Origin: Deltaproteobacteria bacterium
GTDB taxonomy: Bacteria; Myxococcota_A; UBA796; CAJQPC01
Direction of reading: 5' to 3'
Length of the DNA stretch: 56,455 nt
Assembly (NCBI GenBank): GCA_016717595.1
Contig: JADKFE010000035.1
Span: forward strand, 1 to 56,455
The position numbers and the translations under genes were made by a program. Below are positions 33,350 through 43,186 of the stretch, piece by piece. The notes below the pieces were generated by a model. It was given only the letters and a program-made list of their open reading frames with translations, did no database searches and was not told where the DNA came from. How positions within the stretch are numbered: position 1 is the stretch's first letter; every line of letters begins with the position of its first letter.

Positions 33350-35844
33350 ATGATTCAGCCGCGGCGACTCTCGGGCGTCTCTTTTGAGACGGTGGCCGCC
33401 TCTCCGAGAGGGGAGCTGCCGCGGACCGACGTCGCGGCGCTGGTGGGCTACACGAGCGCCGGGCCTTTTGACCTCCCCGTGCGTGTGCTCGACAGCGTAC
33501 AGCTCGCCTCCATCTTCGGCGAGGAGCCCGTGGACAGCGGCGTGGGGGACGGCCTCTTGGCCTCCGCGGCGCGGGCCTACTTTCGAAACGGCGGAGAGGC
33601 GGTGTGGATCGTGCGGGCGGGGGCGCCGTCGGAGGCCTCCAGGGTGGCGCTCCCGGGGCTGCTCTCTGTTGGCGCGAGCGGTGGGCTCGCCCCCTGTTGG
33701 ATGCGCGCGCGCTCGCCAGGCACGGCCTTTGATCAGCTCCGAGTCACCACGGAGCTGACCTTCGACTCGCGCGGGGCGGGGACCCTCATCGCGGAGGCCT
33801 CGAGCGAGATCGCGGACGCGCGCTTCACCCTCGACGCGCGCGCGGGCGCCCCCTTGGGCGAGGGTGAGCTGATCTTGATGAGCCTTGGGGATCATGCCCT
33901 CTATGGTGTGGTGGAGCGGGCGCACCCGAACAATCGATGCCCGTTGTCCTCACTGCATCGTGTGACACCCCTGGCGCTCTCTGAGCTGCTGGAGCCCGAG
34001 CCTGTGCTCTGGACTGCGCCCGGAGAGCGACTGGCCCTGACGTTCACAAGCCACGAAGGCGGCGCGTGCCTGCTCAGCCGTCCCCCGCCGGGCACGCCGA
34101 AGGACTGGCCAAACCGCCTCGCGCCTGGAGATGTCATCGAGCTCGGGAGCGGTTGTTACGGTGTGCTCGACGAGGTCGCTCCAGGCGCCAACTCAGCGCT
34201 GGTTCAGCTTCGCGCCTTCCGTGTAGAGCGCCTGAGGAGCGTTCTGAGCCTCGGTGGGGCGATACGCGCGCTGCCATCACTACGGCGCCTAGAGCTGACC
34301 GTCAACACCCTCAGCCCTGGGGGCGCCGACCTGCGCGTCTCGGGCTTAGGATTTCACCCCTCCCATCCACGGGCCCTGTTGGCCCTCCCCAACGACGATG
34401 CCCTGTATGGCGCCCGTCCGCCGGAGGGTCGCGAGGCGCTGTACGAGGCCGTCCGCCACCCACGATTCCCGTTGGCTGATCGCGACGCGACGGGCGCCTG
34501 AGGGACGACGGGACGGGGGACGCGCGCCTTCTGCTCGACGAGCGCCTGACGAGCGCGGGGCCCGAGCGGCTGTACAGCGAGGCCGGCGCGCTCCGCGCCC
34601 AGCGCGACGCGCCACGCCTTCGGGGCCTGCACGCGCTGTGTGAGGTGGATGAGCCGGCGCTGGTCGCGATGCCTGATGCCGCCCTGCCCAGCTTAAGGGC
34701 CCTCCCGGCCGAAGGCTCCGTGACGCCGTCAGCGCGGTTTGAGGGGGACATGGGCTCTGTCGGCTTCGAGGACTGCGCGCTCCTGCGGACCCCGCGCCCG
34801 ACCCTCGTGGGGGCGACGCTCGTCTGGGCCGCCGTCGAGGATGCCATTGGCTACCGGCTCGAGCGCCTCGACGACGCTGGCTTGGCGATAGAGACGCTTC
34901 CCGTCTCATCACCCCTCGATCTCAGGCTCTTGGACCGAGGACCAGGGGAGGTGCGCTGGTCGCTCCGGGCGATCGGGATCACCCTTCAAAGCGCGCTCTC
35001 CGAGGTGTTGGTGCTGACCTGGCCCGAGCTGAGCGCCCAAGCGAGCGCCGCGGATCCGGCGGCCACCTCTGAGGCGCGCATCATCGCGCACAGGGCGCTC
35101 TTAAACCTCTGCCTAGCGCGTGGTGACCGCTTCGCGGTCCTCTGTCAGCCCTGCGGCGCCGAGTCTACCGACATTGAGGCCGAGCGCGCCGCCCTCGCCG
35201 ATCCGGCTCGAGGCGAAGATCCTGCGCTGAGCTACGGCATGATCGCCCACCCGTGGGTGGTGGATCGGCCCGATGTCGCCCTCAGGCTGCGCCTCATCCC
35301 TCCAGCGGGTCACGTCCTTGGCCGTCTGTCGGCGCTGACGCGCCAAGAGGGCCCCTGGCGCTCGCCTGGCGGGGAGCTCTTGCTCGACGTGGTCAGCGTA
35401 GACCGAACGCTGGATTCTCCTGAACGTGCGCTTGGCGCGGGCGCCTCGCCGGTCGTGCGGGACGTTGGTGGGTTTAAGCTCGTCGACGCACGAACGCTCT
35501 CGAACGACCCGGACCTCGACGAGGTCTCTGTTCGGCGGCTGCTCGTGCTGCTGCGCCGTCTGGCGCGGGCGCGCGGCGAGGAGCTGCTCTTTGAGCCCAA
35601 CAGCAACGCCACCGCGCGCGCCCTAGAGAACCGCTTGGTGTCGGCGCTCAGCAAGATTCAGGCCGCAGGCGGGCTAGGCGGAAGGTCGGGCTTTCGGGTG
35701 AAGGTGCGGCCTGGCGCGTCGAGCGGACCGGATGAAGCCCGGCTTATCGCCGAGATCGCCGTGAACCCCGCCCACCCGCTGCGCTGGCTCACGGTGCGGC
35801 TGGTTCAGAACAACAGCGGCGCCCTCGTCGCGTCGGAGGGCTGA
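33350..35844 (+). CDS. large tail sheath protein 2 (Pvc4-like), frameshifted
   Basis: About 831 residues when one G is added to GGG 34492-34494; as written, the frames are 33350-34501 and 34495-35844. N-terminus has the sheath pattern (DVAALVGYTSAGPFDLP, RAYFRNGGEAVWIVRAG). The C-terminus has DARTLSNDPDLDEVSVRRLL and LLFEPNSNATA, matching the sheath core domain. Between them is a large insertion with a fibronectin-like stretch (LVWAAVEDAIGYRLERLD). PVC and Afp also carry an extra large sheath paralogue, probably placed at the baseplate-proximal end. Confidence 0.83.
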
Positions 35845-37109
35845 TGCCAGACGCCGCCTCCACTGCGCTCTTCCGCGCCTTCGCGTTCGGGGTCTACATT
35901 CGGCACGACCAGGTGAGCAGCCCGCTCGTCCAGGCCGCGTTCGCCGAGTGTGACGGCCTTGAGATGTCGATGGACATCAAGACCATCCGGTCTGGCGGTG
36001 AGAACTTTCGCCAGGTCCGGCTGATCGGCCCGGTTACTTTCGGCACGCTCACGCTCAAGCGGGGGATGACGAACGATTTTGGACTCTGGAGCTGGTTTAC
36101 CTCCTACGCCCGACTGGATGGCCTCCGTTCGCGGGCGGACGTGGATGTGCTGATCTACGACGCGGCCTCGGCGCAAGCAGACGGCCAGGAGCGCGCCGTT
36201 GTCGCTCATTTCCGGCTTCTGCGATGTTTGCCGATGAAGGTCAAGGCGCCGCCGTTAAACGCCAAGGATGGCCTCGTCGCGATCGAAGAGTGTCAGATCG
36301 CCTACGAGTCGTTGGAGCTCGTAGACCCCAACGATACAAAGTCCAAAACCCAGCAGGGTGAGCTGCCCGCCCGCGCGAAGCTTGTCGAGCTTAAGGCGTT
36401 TGGAGAGGGCGCTGAGCAAGGGCTGCCGAAGGTGCCTGGTGCGCAAGGGACGAACCTCGACGTCAGCAGCTCAGGACAGCTCACGGTGCAGTTCAACCCC
36501 GACTCGCTGAAGTTGACCTACGCGAACCAGATTCAGGCGGACAACGGCGAGAAGAAGAAAGATCAGAAGGGGGGAGCGGCCATTCAACACGTCGGCGTGG
36601 GCACGACGAAGCTGGCGGTGACCTTGGTCTTCGACGTGACCGCCGACAGTCCAGGCCGACCTGGCGACGTGCGCGCTTGGACCAACCAAGTGCTCCACTT
36701 CATCACGCCCGCTGAAGATCCCAAAAAGAAGGGCTCCTTTGTGCCCCCCGCGACGCGTTTTGAGTGGGGGACCTACTGGTTTGAAGGCATCGTGGAGAGC
36801 GTGGAGGAGACCCTTGAGCTGTTCTCGGCGGATGGCCGAGCGCTGAGGGCCACCGTGGCCATGACGATGTCTCAGCAGCGCATCCAGAAACCCTCCTTCA
36901 ACGCATCCGACCTCCCGCATCAGGGGAGCCCGCAGCCTGGGGCCAGCCCACGCACGGCGGCACGGGAAGGCTCGAGCGCGCAGGCCATGGCGTCCGAGGC
37001 GGGCGTGCCCGGCGACTGGGCGAAGATCGCCCGCGCCAACGGCATCGAGAACCCGAGGCGGATCCCAGCGGGGACGCTCTTGGACTTCAGCCTCGACAAG
37101 GAGCGCTAA
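35844..37109 (+). CDS. tube-initiator / LysM adaptor fusion (Pvc5 + Pvc7-like)
   Basis: A 421-residue intact protein whose ATG overlaps the sheath 2 stop. Residues about 1-165 are a second gp19-like tube domain (VYIRHDQVSSP, ECDGLEMSMDIK, TFGTLTLKRGMTNDF). Residues about 200-340 resemble the Pvc7-like adaptor (LTVQFNPDSLKLTYANQ, TRFEWGTYWFEGIVESV, TLELFSADGRALRATV). The tail (about 380-421) looks like a LysM-type unit (WAKIARANGIENPRRIPAGTLL). In PVC these are separate genes. The fusion suggests it links the first tube ring to the hub. Confidence 0.8.
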   Translation: MPDAASTALFRAFAFGVYIRHDQVSSPLVQAAFAECDGLEMSMDIKTIRSGGENFRQVRLIGPVTFGTLTLKRGMTNDFGLWSWFTSYARLDGLRSRADVDVLIYDAASAQADGQERAVVAHFRLLRCLPMKVKAPPLNAKDGLVAIEECQIAYESLELVDPNDTKSKTQQGELPARAKLVELKAFGEGAEQGLPKVPGAQGTNLDVSSSGQLTVQFNPDSLKLTYANQIQADNGEKKKDQKGGAAIQHVGVGTTKLAVTLVFDVTADSPGRPGDVRAWTNQVLHFITPAEDPKKKGSFVPPATRFEWGTYWFEGIVESVEETLELFSADGRALRATVAMTMSQQRIQKPSFNASDLPHQGSPQPGASPRTAAREGSSAQAMASEAGVPGDWAKIARANGIENPRRIPAGTLLDFSLDKER

Positions 37110-37265
37110 ATGCCGATCGTCATTGATGAGCTCGTCATCCCCATCTCTAGTCCGCCCCCCGAAGCACCCCAACGTGCGACGACGCCAACGCAGGATCCTG
37201 CGCCCGCCTTGCGTCGTCTGGTCCGTAACCTCGAGCGCAGCTCCTCCCGGCTGAGGGCTCACTGA
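37110..37265 (+). CDS. Pvc6-like small protein (DUF5908-type)
   Basis: A 51-residue protein, ATG right after the previous stop (TAAATG). It begins MPIVIDELVIPIS, the pattern of the short Pvc6/DUF5908 proteins that lie between the tube-adaptor and hub genes. Proline-rich middle and a basic helical tail. Its position and start fit; the role in these particles is unclear, possibly a baseplate connector. Confidence 0.65.
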   Translation: MPIVIDELVIPISSPPPEAPQRATTPTQDPAPALRRLVRNLERSSSRLRAH

Positions 37266-37266
37266 G

Positions 37267-38329
37267 ATGCCGCAGGAGGCACGCGACGCGGCGATGGCCT
37301 TTAAGGTCGCGGGCAGGGTCGAGCCCCGGCTCGCGATCTCGCTCTTGGCGTTGACCGTTCGGGAGCGTCGCGACGGGCTCGCCTCGCTGTCGGCCACGTT
37401 TGGCGCGCTTGGCACCCCCTCGGGCGAGCCCGACCTCGACTTGATGGACAGAAAGCTCTTGGACTACGGCGCCGAGCTTGAGGTGCAGCATCAGGACACG
37501 GTCGTGTTCAAAGGAAAGATCACCTGCCTGAGCGCGCAGTTCTCCAAGAGCGAGCTCCCGTCGCTGACCGTGCTCGCTGAAGACGCCTGCCAGGATCTTC
37601 GGATGACGCGCCGCACCCGCGTGTTTGTAGACGTCACGGACGCTGATCTGGCGCGTCGAATCGGGCAAGAGCACGGGCTTGACGTGCGAGTGGACGCGGA
37701 TGACGGGCCCACTTGGCCGCAGCTCGCCCAGCTCAGCGAGAGCGATCTGGCGTTTCTGCGCAGGCGCGCGCTCTCTGCGGGGCTGGATCTCTGGGTGTCT
37801 GATGGTCGCCTGAACCTCCGCGCGCGACCGGTGGAGCGACACGCCCATCACGCTCAGTCGTGCGTCCGATCTGCTCTCCGTCGAGATTCAGGCGGACTTG
37901 GCGCACCAGCGCACCAGCGTCAAGGTCGGCGGCTGGAGCGTGGCAGACAGGGACGGCGTGACGTCCGAGGCGACGGACAGCGCGCTGGGCTCGGAGACCC
38001 GCGACGGCGAGTCGGGAGCCTCAATCTTACGGCAAAAGTTCGGCGCGCGGCCCGAGACCCTCGCCCACACCCTCGCTGGTTCCGGCGAGGCCACCCGCGC
38101 CGAGGCCGAGGCGCTGATGCGGACCTTGGCCCGGCGCTTCGTCGTGGCCGACGGCGTCACCCAGGGCGATCCCCGCATCCGCGTGGGTCAGCGGGTCGAT
38201 CTTCGGGGCGTCTCTTCGCTCTTTGAGGGGGTGTACGCCGTCGTAGCGACGGAGCTGCGCTGCGACACGGCGGCGGGCGTGACGACCAGCTTTCAGGCCG
38301 AGCGGCCGTGGATCGGGAGGGTCGCGTGA
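37267..38329 (+). CDS. Pvc8-like hub protein (gpD/gp27 type), frameshifted
   Basis: About 353 residues when one G is removed at GG 37833-37834; as written, the frames are 37267 onward and about 37835-38329. It matches the late control D/VgrG N-terminal fold: LLALTVRERRDGLASLSATF, HQDTVVFKGKITCL, LTVLAEDACQDLRMTRRTRVF, SESDLAFLRRRALSAGLDLW. The second part has RTSVKVGGWS and VDLRGVSSLFEGVYAVV. It forms the hub at the tube tip, under the spike. Overlaps the spike gene by 4 nt. Confidence 0.85.
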
Positions 38330-39030
38330 GCGAGCCGCTGGACAGAATCTTCGACGCCCGCGTATCGACCGGGCTGGGCGGGCGCTGGTACGGCGTCTTT
38401 CCGGCGCGTGTGATCGACAACCAAGACCCAGACGGGCAAGGTCGCGTGAAGGTGGCGCTGCTCTTCGCGCCCGACGGCGCCTCGGCACGTTACGAGGCGT
38501 GGGCGCGGCTTGTGACCTTCATGGCGGGAAACGACAGGGGCGGCTGGTTTGTGCCCGACCCAGATGACGAGGTGCTGGTGAGCTTCGCCGCCGGGGATCC
38601 TGGTCATCCCTTTGTGCTGGGCGCGCTTTGGAACGGTCAAGACGCGCCGCCCGCCCGAATGGACACCAACAACCAGACGAAGCGTCTCAAGAGTCGAAAC
38701 GGCGTGACCGTCACGCTGAGCGATGAGGCTGGGCGGGAGTCCTTCGTCGTCGAGACGCCCGGCGGCCAACGATTGACCTTACAGGATGGCCCGGGTGAGG
38801 TCCTCGTCGAGGACTCCAACGGCAACTCGATCAAGCTCGCAACAGACGGCGTCACGGTCAACGCCAGCGCCAAAGTCAGCGTGAGCGCGGCCCAGGTTGA
38901 GGTCTCCGCGGGGACGGTGACCGTGAACGCTGGGATGAGCACGTTTAACGGCGCGGTAAAGTGCGACACGCTCATCGCTACGTCCGTGGTGGGCACGACC
39001 TACACGCCTGGCGCGGGGAACATCTGGTGA
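38326..39030 (+). CDS. gp5/VgrG-like spike protein
   Basis: A 234-residue protein starting at GTG 38326 (GTGA overlap with the hub stop). OB-fold region: YGVFPARVIDNQDPDGQGRV, WARLVTFMAGNDRGGWFVP, DEVLVSFAAGDPGHPFVLGALWNG. The C-terminal repeats (GVTVNASAKVSVSAAQVEVS) form a short triple beta-helix needle. No toxin extension is present. It lies at the tip of the tube. The gene overlaps the next gene (GTGA). Confidence 0.92.
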   Translation: MSEPLDRIFDARVSTGLGGRWYGVFPARVIDNQDPDGQGRVKVALLFAPDGASARYEAWARLVTFMAGNDRGGWFVPDPDDEVLVSFAAGDPGHPFVLGALWNGQDAPPARMDTNNQTKRLKSRNGVTVTLSDEAGRESFVVETPGGQRLTLQDGPGEVLVEDSNGNSIKLATDGVTVNASAKVSVSAAQVEVSAGTVTVNAGMSTFNGAVKCDTLIATSVVGTTYTPGAGNIW

Positions 39031-40615
39031 GCCCGCACCCCGTCATCTGGACAGCGCCTGCGCCTCTCTGGCCCGCCCGGATGAGCGTGGGTCTCTCTGT
39101 GCCGACGCTGCTCGCGCTGGATGGCGACGACTTCATGGACGTTGTGGGCGGCGCCTTGGCCGCAGACGACACGGCCGCGGCGATGGCCGCCCTGGTCGCC
39201 ACGCCGAAGAGCTACGCGGAGCCTCTGCCCGGGGAGCGGGCCGCTCCAACGCCGAAGGTTCTCAAGCTCTACCAGCCTGTGCACGGTCGCTTCCAGCTCG
39301 TCACCGCCTCGTTGGTGTGTCAGTTGGCAGGGCTCCCCGATCATCGGGTCGGCAGCGGCGAGCTTTGTGGTTTTGTGCTTCGACGCCTCGTGACTGAGAA
39401 AGACGGCACCCACGAGTACGGATGGGTCAAGGATCCGGCGCCCCTGGCCCAGAGTGGCGCCTGGGTGCGGACGTCAACCGGCGCGCTGGCGCTCAGCGCC
39501 GATGAGGTGCCGCGTGAAGAGGAGGTCATCCCTACCTTCCCGCTGCGATGGATGAAGGGCGGACGGGTCAGGACGCTGCGCGCGGGCCTAATCCCCACCG
39601 CGAGCCGCGAGACCCGCCTCGGCGCGCCCCTCACGCAGACCGGTGAGCTGCCTTCTCGTCGAGCGGTGCTTGAGATGCAGCTCCGTGGGCGCGTGTTCGA
39701 TCCGCTCCTGGGCGTGCTGGAGCGCCTCGGGGGCTTGCTCTCGGTGAAGGAGCGCGAAGCGGCCTCCGAGCAGATCCATGGATTCTTGCCGATCTCTGGC
39801 AGGTGCTTTCCGCCGAGGACGCCTTCGGTCCCTTAGGCACCGAGGCCCACCCGAGCGTCTCGGCCGCTGACTTGAGGGGCGTGCTGGGGGCGTCTTTCCT
39901 CTTCCGTGTGCGAGCCCACGGCGCGGCGTCCATAGGGCTAACCTCGCTTTGGAGCGCGATGTTCAGCGCGCTCGCGGCGGTGCCGGCCCTCGTGTCGGGG
40001 ACCTTCGATGGCCAATACGTGCCCGTCGCGGTCTCGCGAGATCGTCTTGAGGACACCGTCATCTACGGCGGTGAGGAGCTGCTTGAGAAGATCTTGGACG
40101 CCCTGCCGTCGGCGCGTAAGCACGATCCACCCAAGCTGAGCCGCGTTCCTCGCCTTCAAGGGGGCGACGATGTGCAGTGGGTCGTCCGGATGGTCTACCG
40201 CCGCAAACGCTGCGATCGGGCCCCTGAGACCGTGATCAGCGAGCCGAGCGCACGGTTTGTCCTCGCCGGTTACCACGACCCCGACGCCCCCGCGCGTGAG
40301 CTGCGCATCCCGCTCCCCGGCGACGTCTCAATCGGAGCGCTGCGCCGCGCGCGCAAAGGGGTGGGATTCGTGATCTCGCCTGATCTGCAGCAGCAGATGA
40401 AGCGCATCACGCCGCTCGAGGACCTCCTCGAAGGGAAGCTGGAGGAGGGCGGCGGGCTCACCTTCGCCGAGATCTGCAGCTGCTCCATCCCGATCATCAC
40501 GGGCTGCGCCATGATAGTGTTGATGATCTTAGTGATGCTGTTGAACATCGTGTTTTGGTGGCTGCCCTTCCTGCGCATCTGTCTCCCCATCCCGAAATCC
40601 GAGGCGAAGCCATGA
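39027..40615 (+). CDS. eCIS protein with C-terminal membrane segments, frameshifted
   Basis: About 529 residues when one G is added at GG 39780-39781; as written, the frames are 39027-39836 and about 39782-40615. GTG start overlaps the spike stop. The long N-terminal part is soluble, with no clear fold. Near the C-terminus, after a Cys-Ser-Cys-Ser stretch, lies a long hydrophobic region (ITGCAMIVLMILVMLLNIVF and WWLPFLRICLPIP). This is unexpected in a freely released particle and suggests membrane contact. Similar proteins with SIPIITxCA-type tails occur in other injection clusters to my knowledge, without assigned function. Confidence 0.7.
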
Positions 40616-41010
40616 AGATTGACCCCGCACAGCTCTTTGGCCGCGGAGTGGGCTTCCCGCTCCAAGTGGGAGGAGATGGTCACGTCCGGTGGTCCGAGGG
40701 CGAGGAGGACGTGCGCCAGTCCATCCGGCTGACGCTGGAGACAGCACAAGGTGAGCGGCTGGGGAGCCGGGAGTTTGGCGGCGGGCTGCGTGATCTGCTG
40801 CACCTGCCGAACACGCTGACCACCCACGCGCGCATCGAGGAGCGCATTCGCGCGGCCCTCACTCGATGGGAGCCCAGGGTGCGCGTGTCCTCCGTCGAGG
40901 TCCACGAAGACCCGGAGGAGCCATCGAGCGCCATCGCCACCATCACCTACCGACTCGTCGCCACGCAGACGCCGGGGAGCCTCTCCGTCGTCGTCCGACT
41001 TCAGGGTTGA
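40612..41010 (+). CDS. gp25-like baseplate wedge protein (Pvc9-like)
   Basis: A 132-residue protein with an ATGA overlap with the previous gene. GPW/gp25 fold: GEEDVRQSIRLTLETAQGER, SREFGGGLRDLL, ARIEERIRAALTRWEPRV. Gp25 triggers sheath assembly at the baseplate. Intact and of normal size. Confidence 0.92.
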   Translation: MKIDPAQLFGRGVGFPLQVGGDGHVRWSEGEEDVRQSIRLTLETAQGERLGSREFGGGLRDLLHLPNTLTTHARIEERIRAALTRWEPRVRVSSVEVHEDPEEPSSAIATITYRLVATQTPGSLSVVVRLQG

Positions 41011-41013
41011 CCC

Positions 41014-43185
41014 ATGCCGCTAACTCCACCCCCGATTGACGACCGCGCCGCGGCGGACATACTGGCTGAGCTGGTCGCGCGCATCCCGTCGCACGCGCCG
41101 GAGTGGACAAACCACGGGCGAGGCGATCCTGGGATCACGCTGTTGGAGCTCTTCTCGTGGCTCGGGAGAGCCTGATCTACAGGGTGAACCAGATCCCTGA
41201 GCGCAATCGACGCCAGTTTCTCGCGTTGCTCGGGCTCAAGCTCGACCCTGGCGCCGTCGCCCGTGGGCTCGTGCAGTTTAAGAACGAGCGCGGGCCGCTG
41301 GAGACGCTCACGCTCCCGAGCGACACGGAGGTGCGCGCAGGCGAGATCCCTTTCCGCACGGAGATGGGCCTGGACATCCTCCCGGTGGAAGGTTTCGCTT
41401 GTGTGAAGCAGAAGGTGGCCCTCTCGGGGGAGGCCTTGAGCTACTACGAGCTCCTGTATCAGTCGCAGCGAAAAGAGCTCGGCGCCTCGATCGTGGCGTA
41501 TGAGACGACGCCGCTTGGTGGCGCGCCCGTCGCGTTGGACCAGACCGAGGGGCGCTCGCTTTGGCTGGCGCTTTTGGTCCCAGCCTCGAGGGATCCGAGC
41601 GCCGACAAGGACGCGCTGCGCGAGGCGCTGCTCGGGCGGACGCTGTCCATCGGGCTCTCCCCGGTCGGACCCACCGCGGCCACGATCAAGGCGATCGATC
41701 AGGAGCCGCCCAAGATCGAGGTGATGACCCCCATGGGGATCGTGAGCCGCGCGTCGGAGGCACGCTATCGTCCGCTCCCTGCCATTGTGGACGGGTCGCT
41801 GCTGTGGCGCGAGGGCGTCATCCAGGTGCGTCTCCCGTCCGAGCAGGATGGGCTGGTCCTTTGGGATCGCCTTGAGGCGACGGAGGAGGGGACGGGAGAT
41901 CTCCCGCCGGTTCTGCCCGACCCCGAGCAGAGCGCACGGCTGATCGTGTGGCTGCGTCTGCGTCTCCCCGAGGGGACGGCCTACACCGTGCGATGGGCGG
42001 GCATCAACGCGGTGCCCGTGCGTCAAGGAGAGCGAATCCGTAAGCTCGTGGGAACGGGGGACGGGGAGCCCGACCAGCGATTCGCGCTCACGCCGGGGCC
42101 GGTGGTCCCTGGGACGGTGCAGCTCCAGACACGACTGCGCTCAACCTCTCCCGGCGTTGAAGAGGACGTCCGCGACTGGGCTGAGGTGATGGACCTCTAC
42201 GCTCTCCCCCGGGAGGGCGCCAGCGCGGGCGCAGACCGCGGCTATGTCTTGGACGCTGAGGGCGGAGAGATTCGTTTCGGTGACGGGCTTCGAGGCGCGC
42301 GCCCACAGCGGGGGGCCTCGGTGATCGCTACCTGGACACGCTCACATGGAGCTGCGGGCAACGTCGCGCCGGGCGCGATCAAGTCCTGCGGCGTGCTGCC
42401 CGCGGGCCTCAAGGTGACGAGCCCGCTCAACTGCCAAGGCGGGCGCTCCCCGGAGCGCGTCTCCGATGGCGAGCAGCGCATCGGGCAGCTCCTCCGACAT
42501 CGGGACCGTTTGGTCACGCCTGAGGACCACCACGACATCGCTTGGCAGACGCCGGGCGTTGACCTCGGGCGAGTAGACGTGATCCCCGCCTGGAGCGCTG
42601 ATAGGCCTATGGATCCGCCTGGACGCGCGGCCGGGACGGTGACGCTCATGGTCGTGCCCAAGGAGGGGCGGCCCGGGGGGCCTCCTACCGTGGATGGCGC
42701 GTTCTTGGCGGCGATCTGCCGATGGCTGGAGCCACGCCGTTTGGTCGGCGTGGAGCTACAGATCCGATCCCCCCAATGGCTTCGGTTGGCCGTCTCTGTT
42801 GGGATCAGCGTAGAGGCCGGGAGGAGCTTGGCGGAGGTCTCGGCGAAGGTGGAGGCGGCCCTGAAGGCGGCGCTGTCGCCGACGCCCGAGCCGGGTTGGC
42901 CCCGCTCCAAGGCGGTCAGCCGGGCGGAGCTTGAGGTGGTGGTCGCCCGCGTCGCGGGGGGTCACCGCCGTAAACGCCGTGAAGCTCGCCCGCCTGCCCG
43001 ATAGCCCCTTGACCCCCCTGGTCGAGGTGGAGCGTGTGCCGGTCTCGGGCATTGAGCTTCCTTGGCTCGCCCAGGTCGCGGTCGGCGCCGCCGCGCTCAG
43101 CCTCAGCGCGCTGGGCGAGGGCACGACCTCGACCGGCGAGAGAAAGACCTTGCCCGTCCCCGTGCTCCCGGAGATCTGCGACTGA
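41014..43185 (+). CDS. Pvc11-like baseplate protein (gpJ/gp6 type), two frame breaks
   Basis: About 723 residues with one G added at GGG 41164-41166 and one G removed in the G6 run 42956-42961. N-terminus PLTPPPIDDRAAADILAELV, then PGITLLELFSWLGESLIYR across the first joint, PERNRRQFLALLG, and later RGASVIATW and HHDIAWQTPG, fitting the baseplate J family. The C-terminal piece (43185 end) is highly proline/valine-rich. It is the large wedge component of the baseplate. Both breaks fall inside conserved stretches. Confidence 0.85.
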
Positions 43186-43186
43186 G

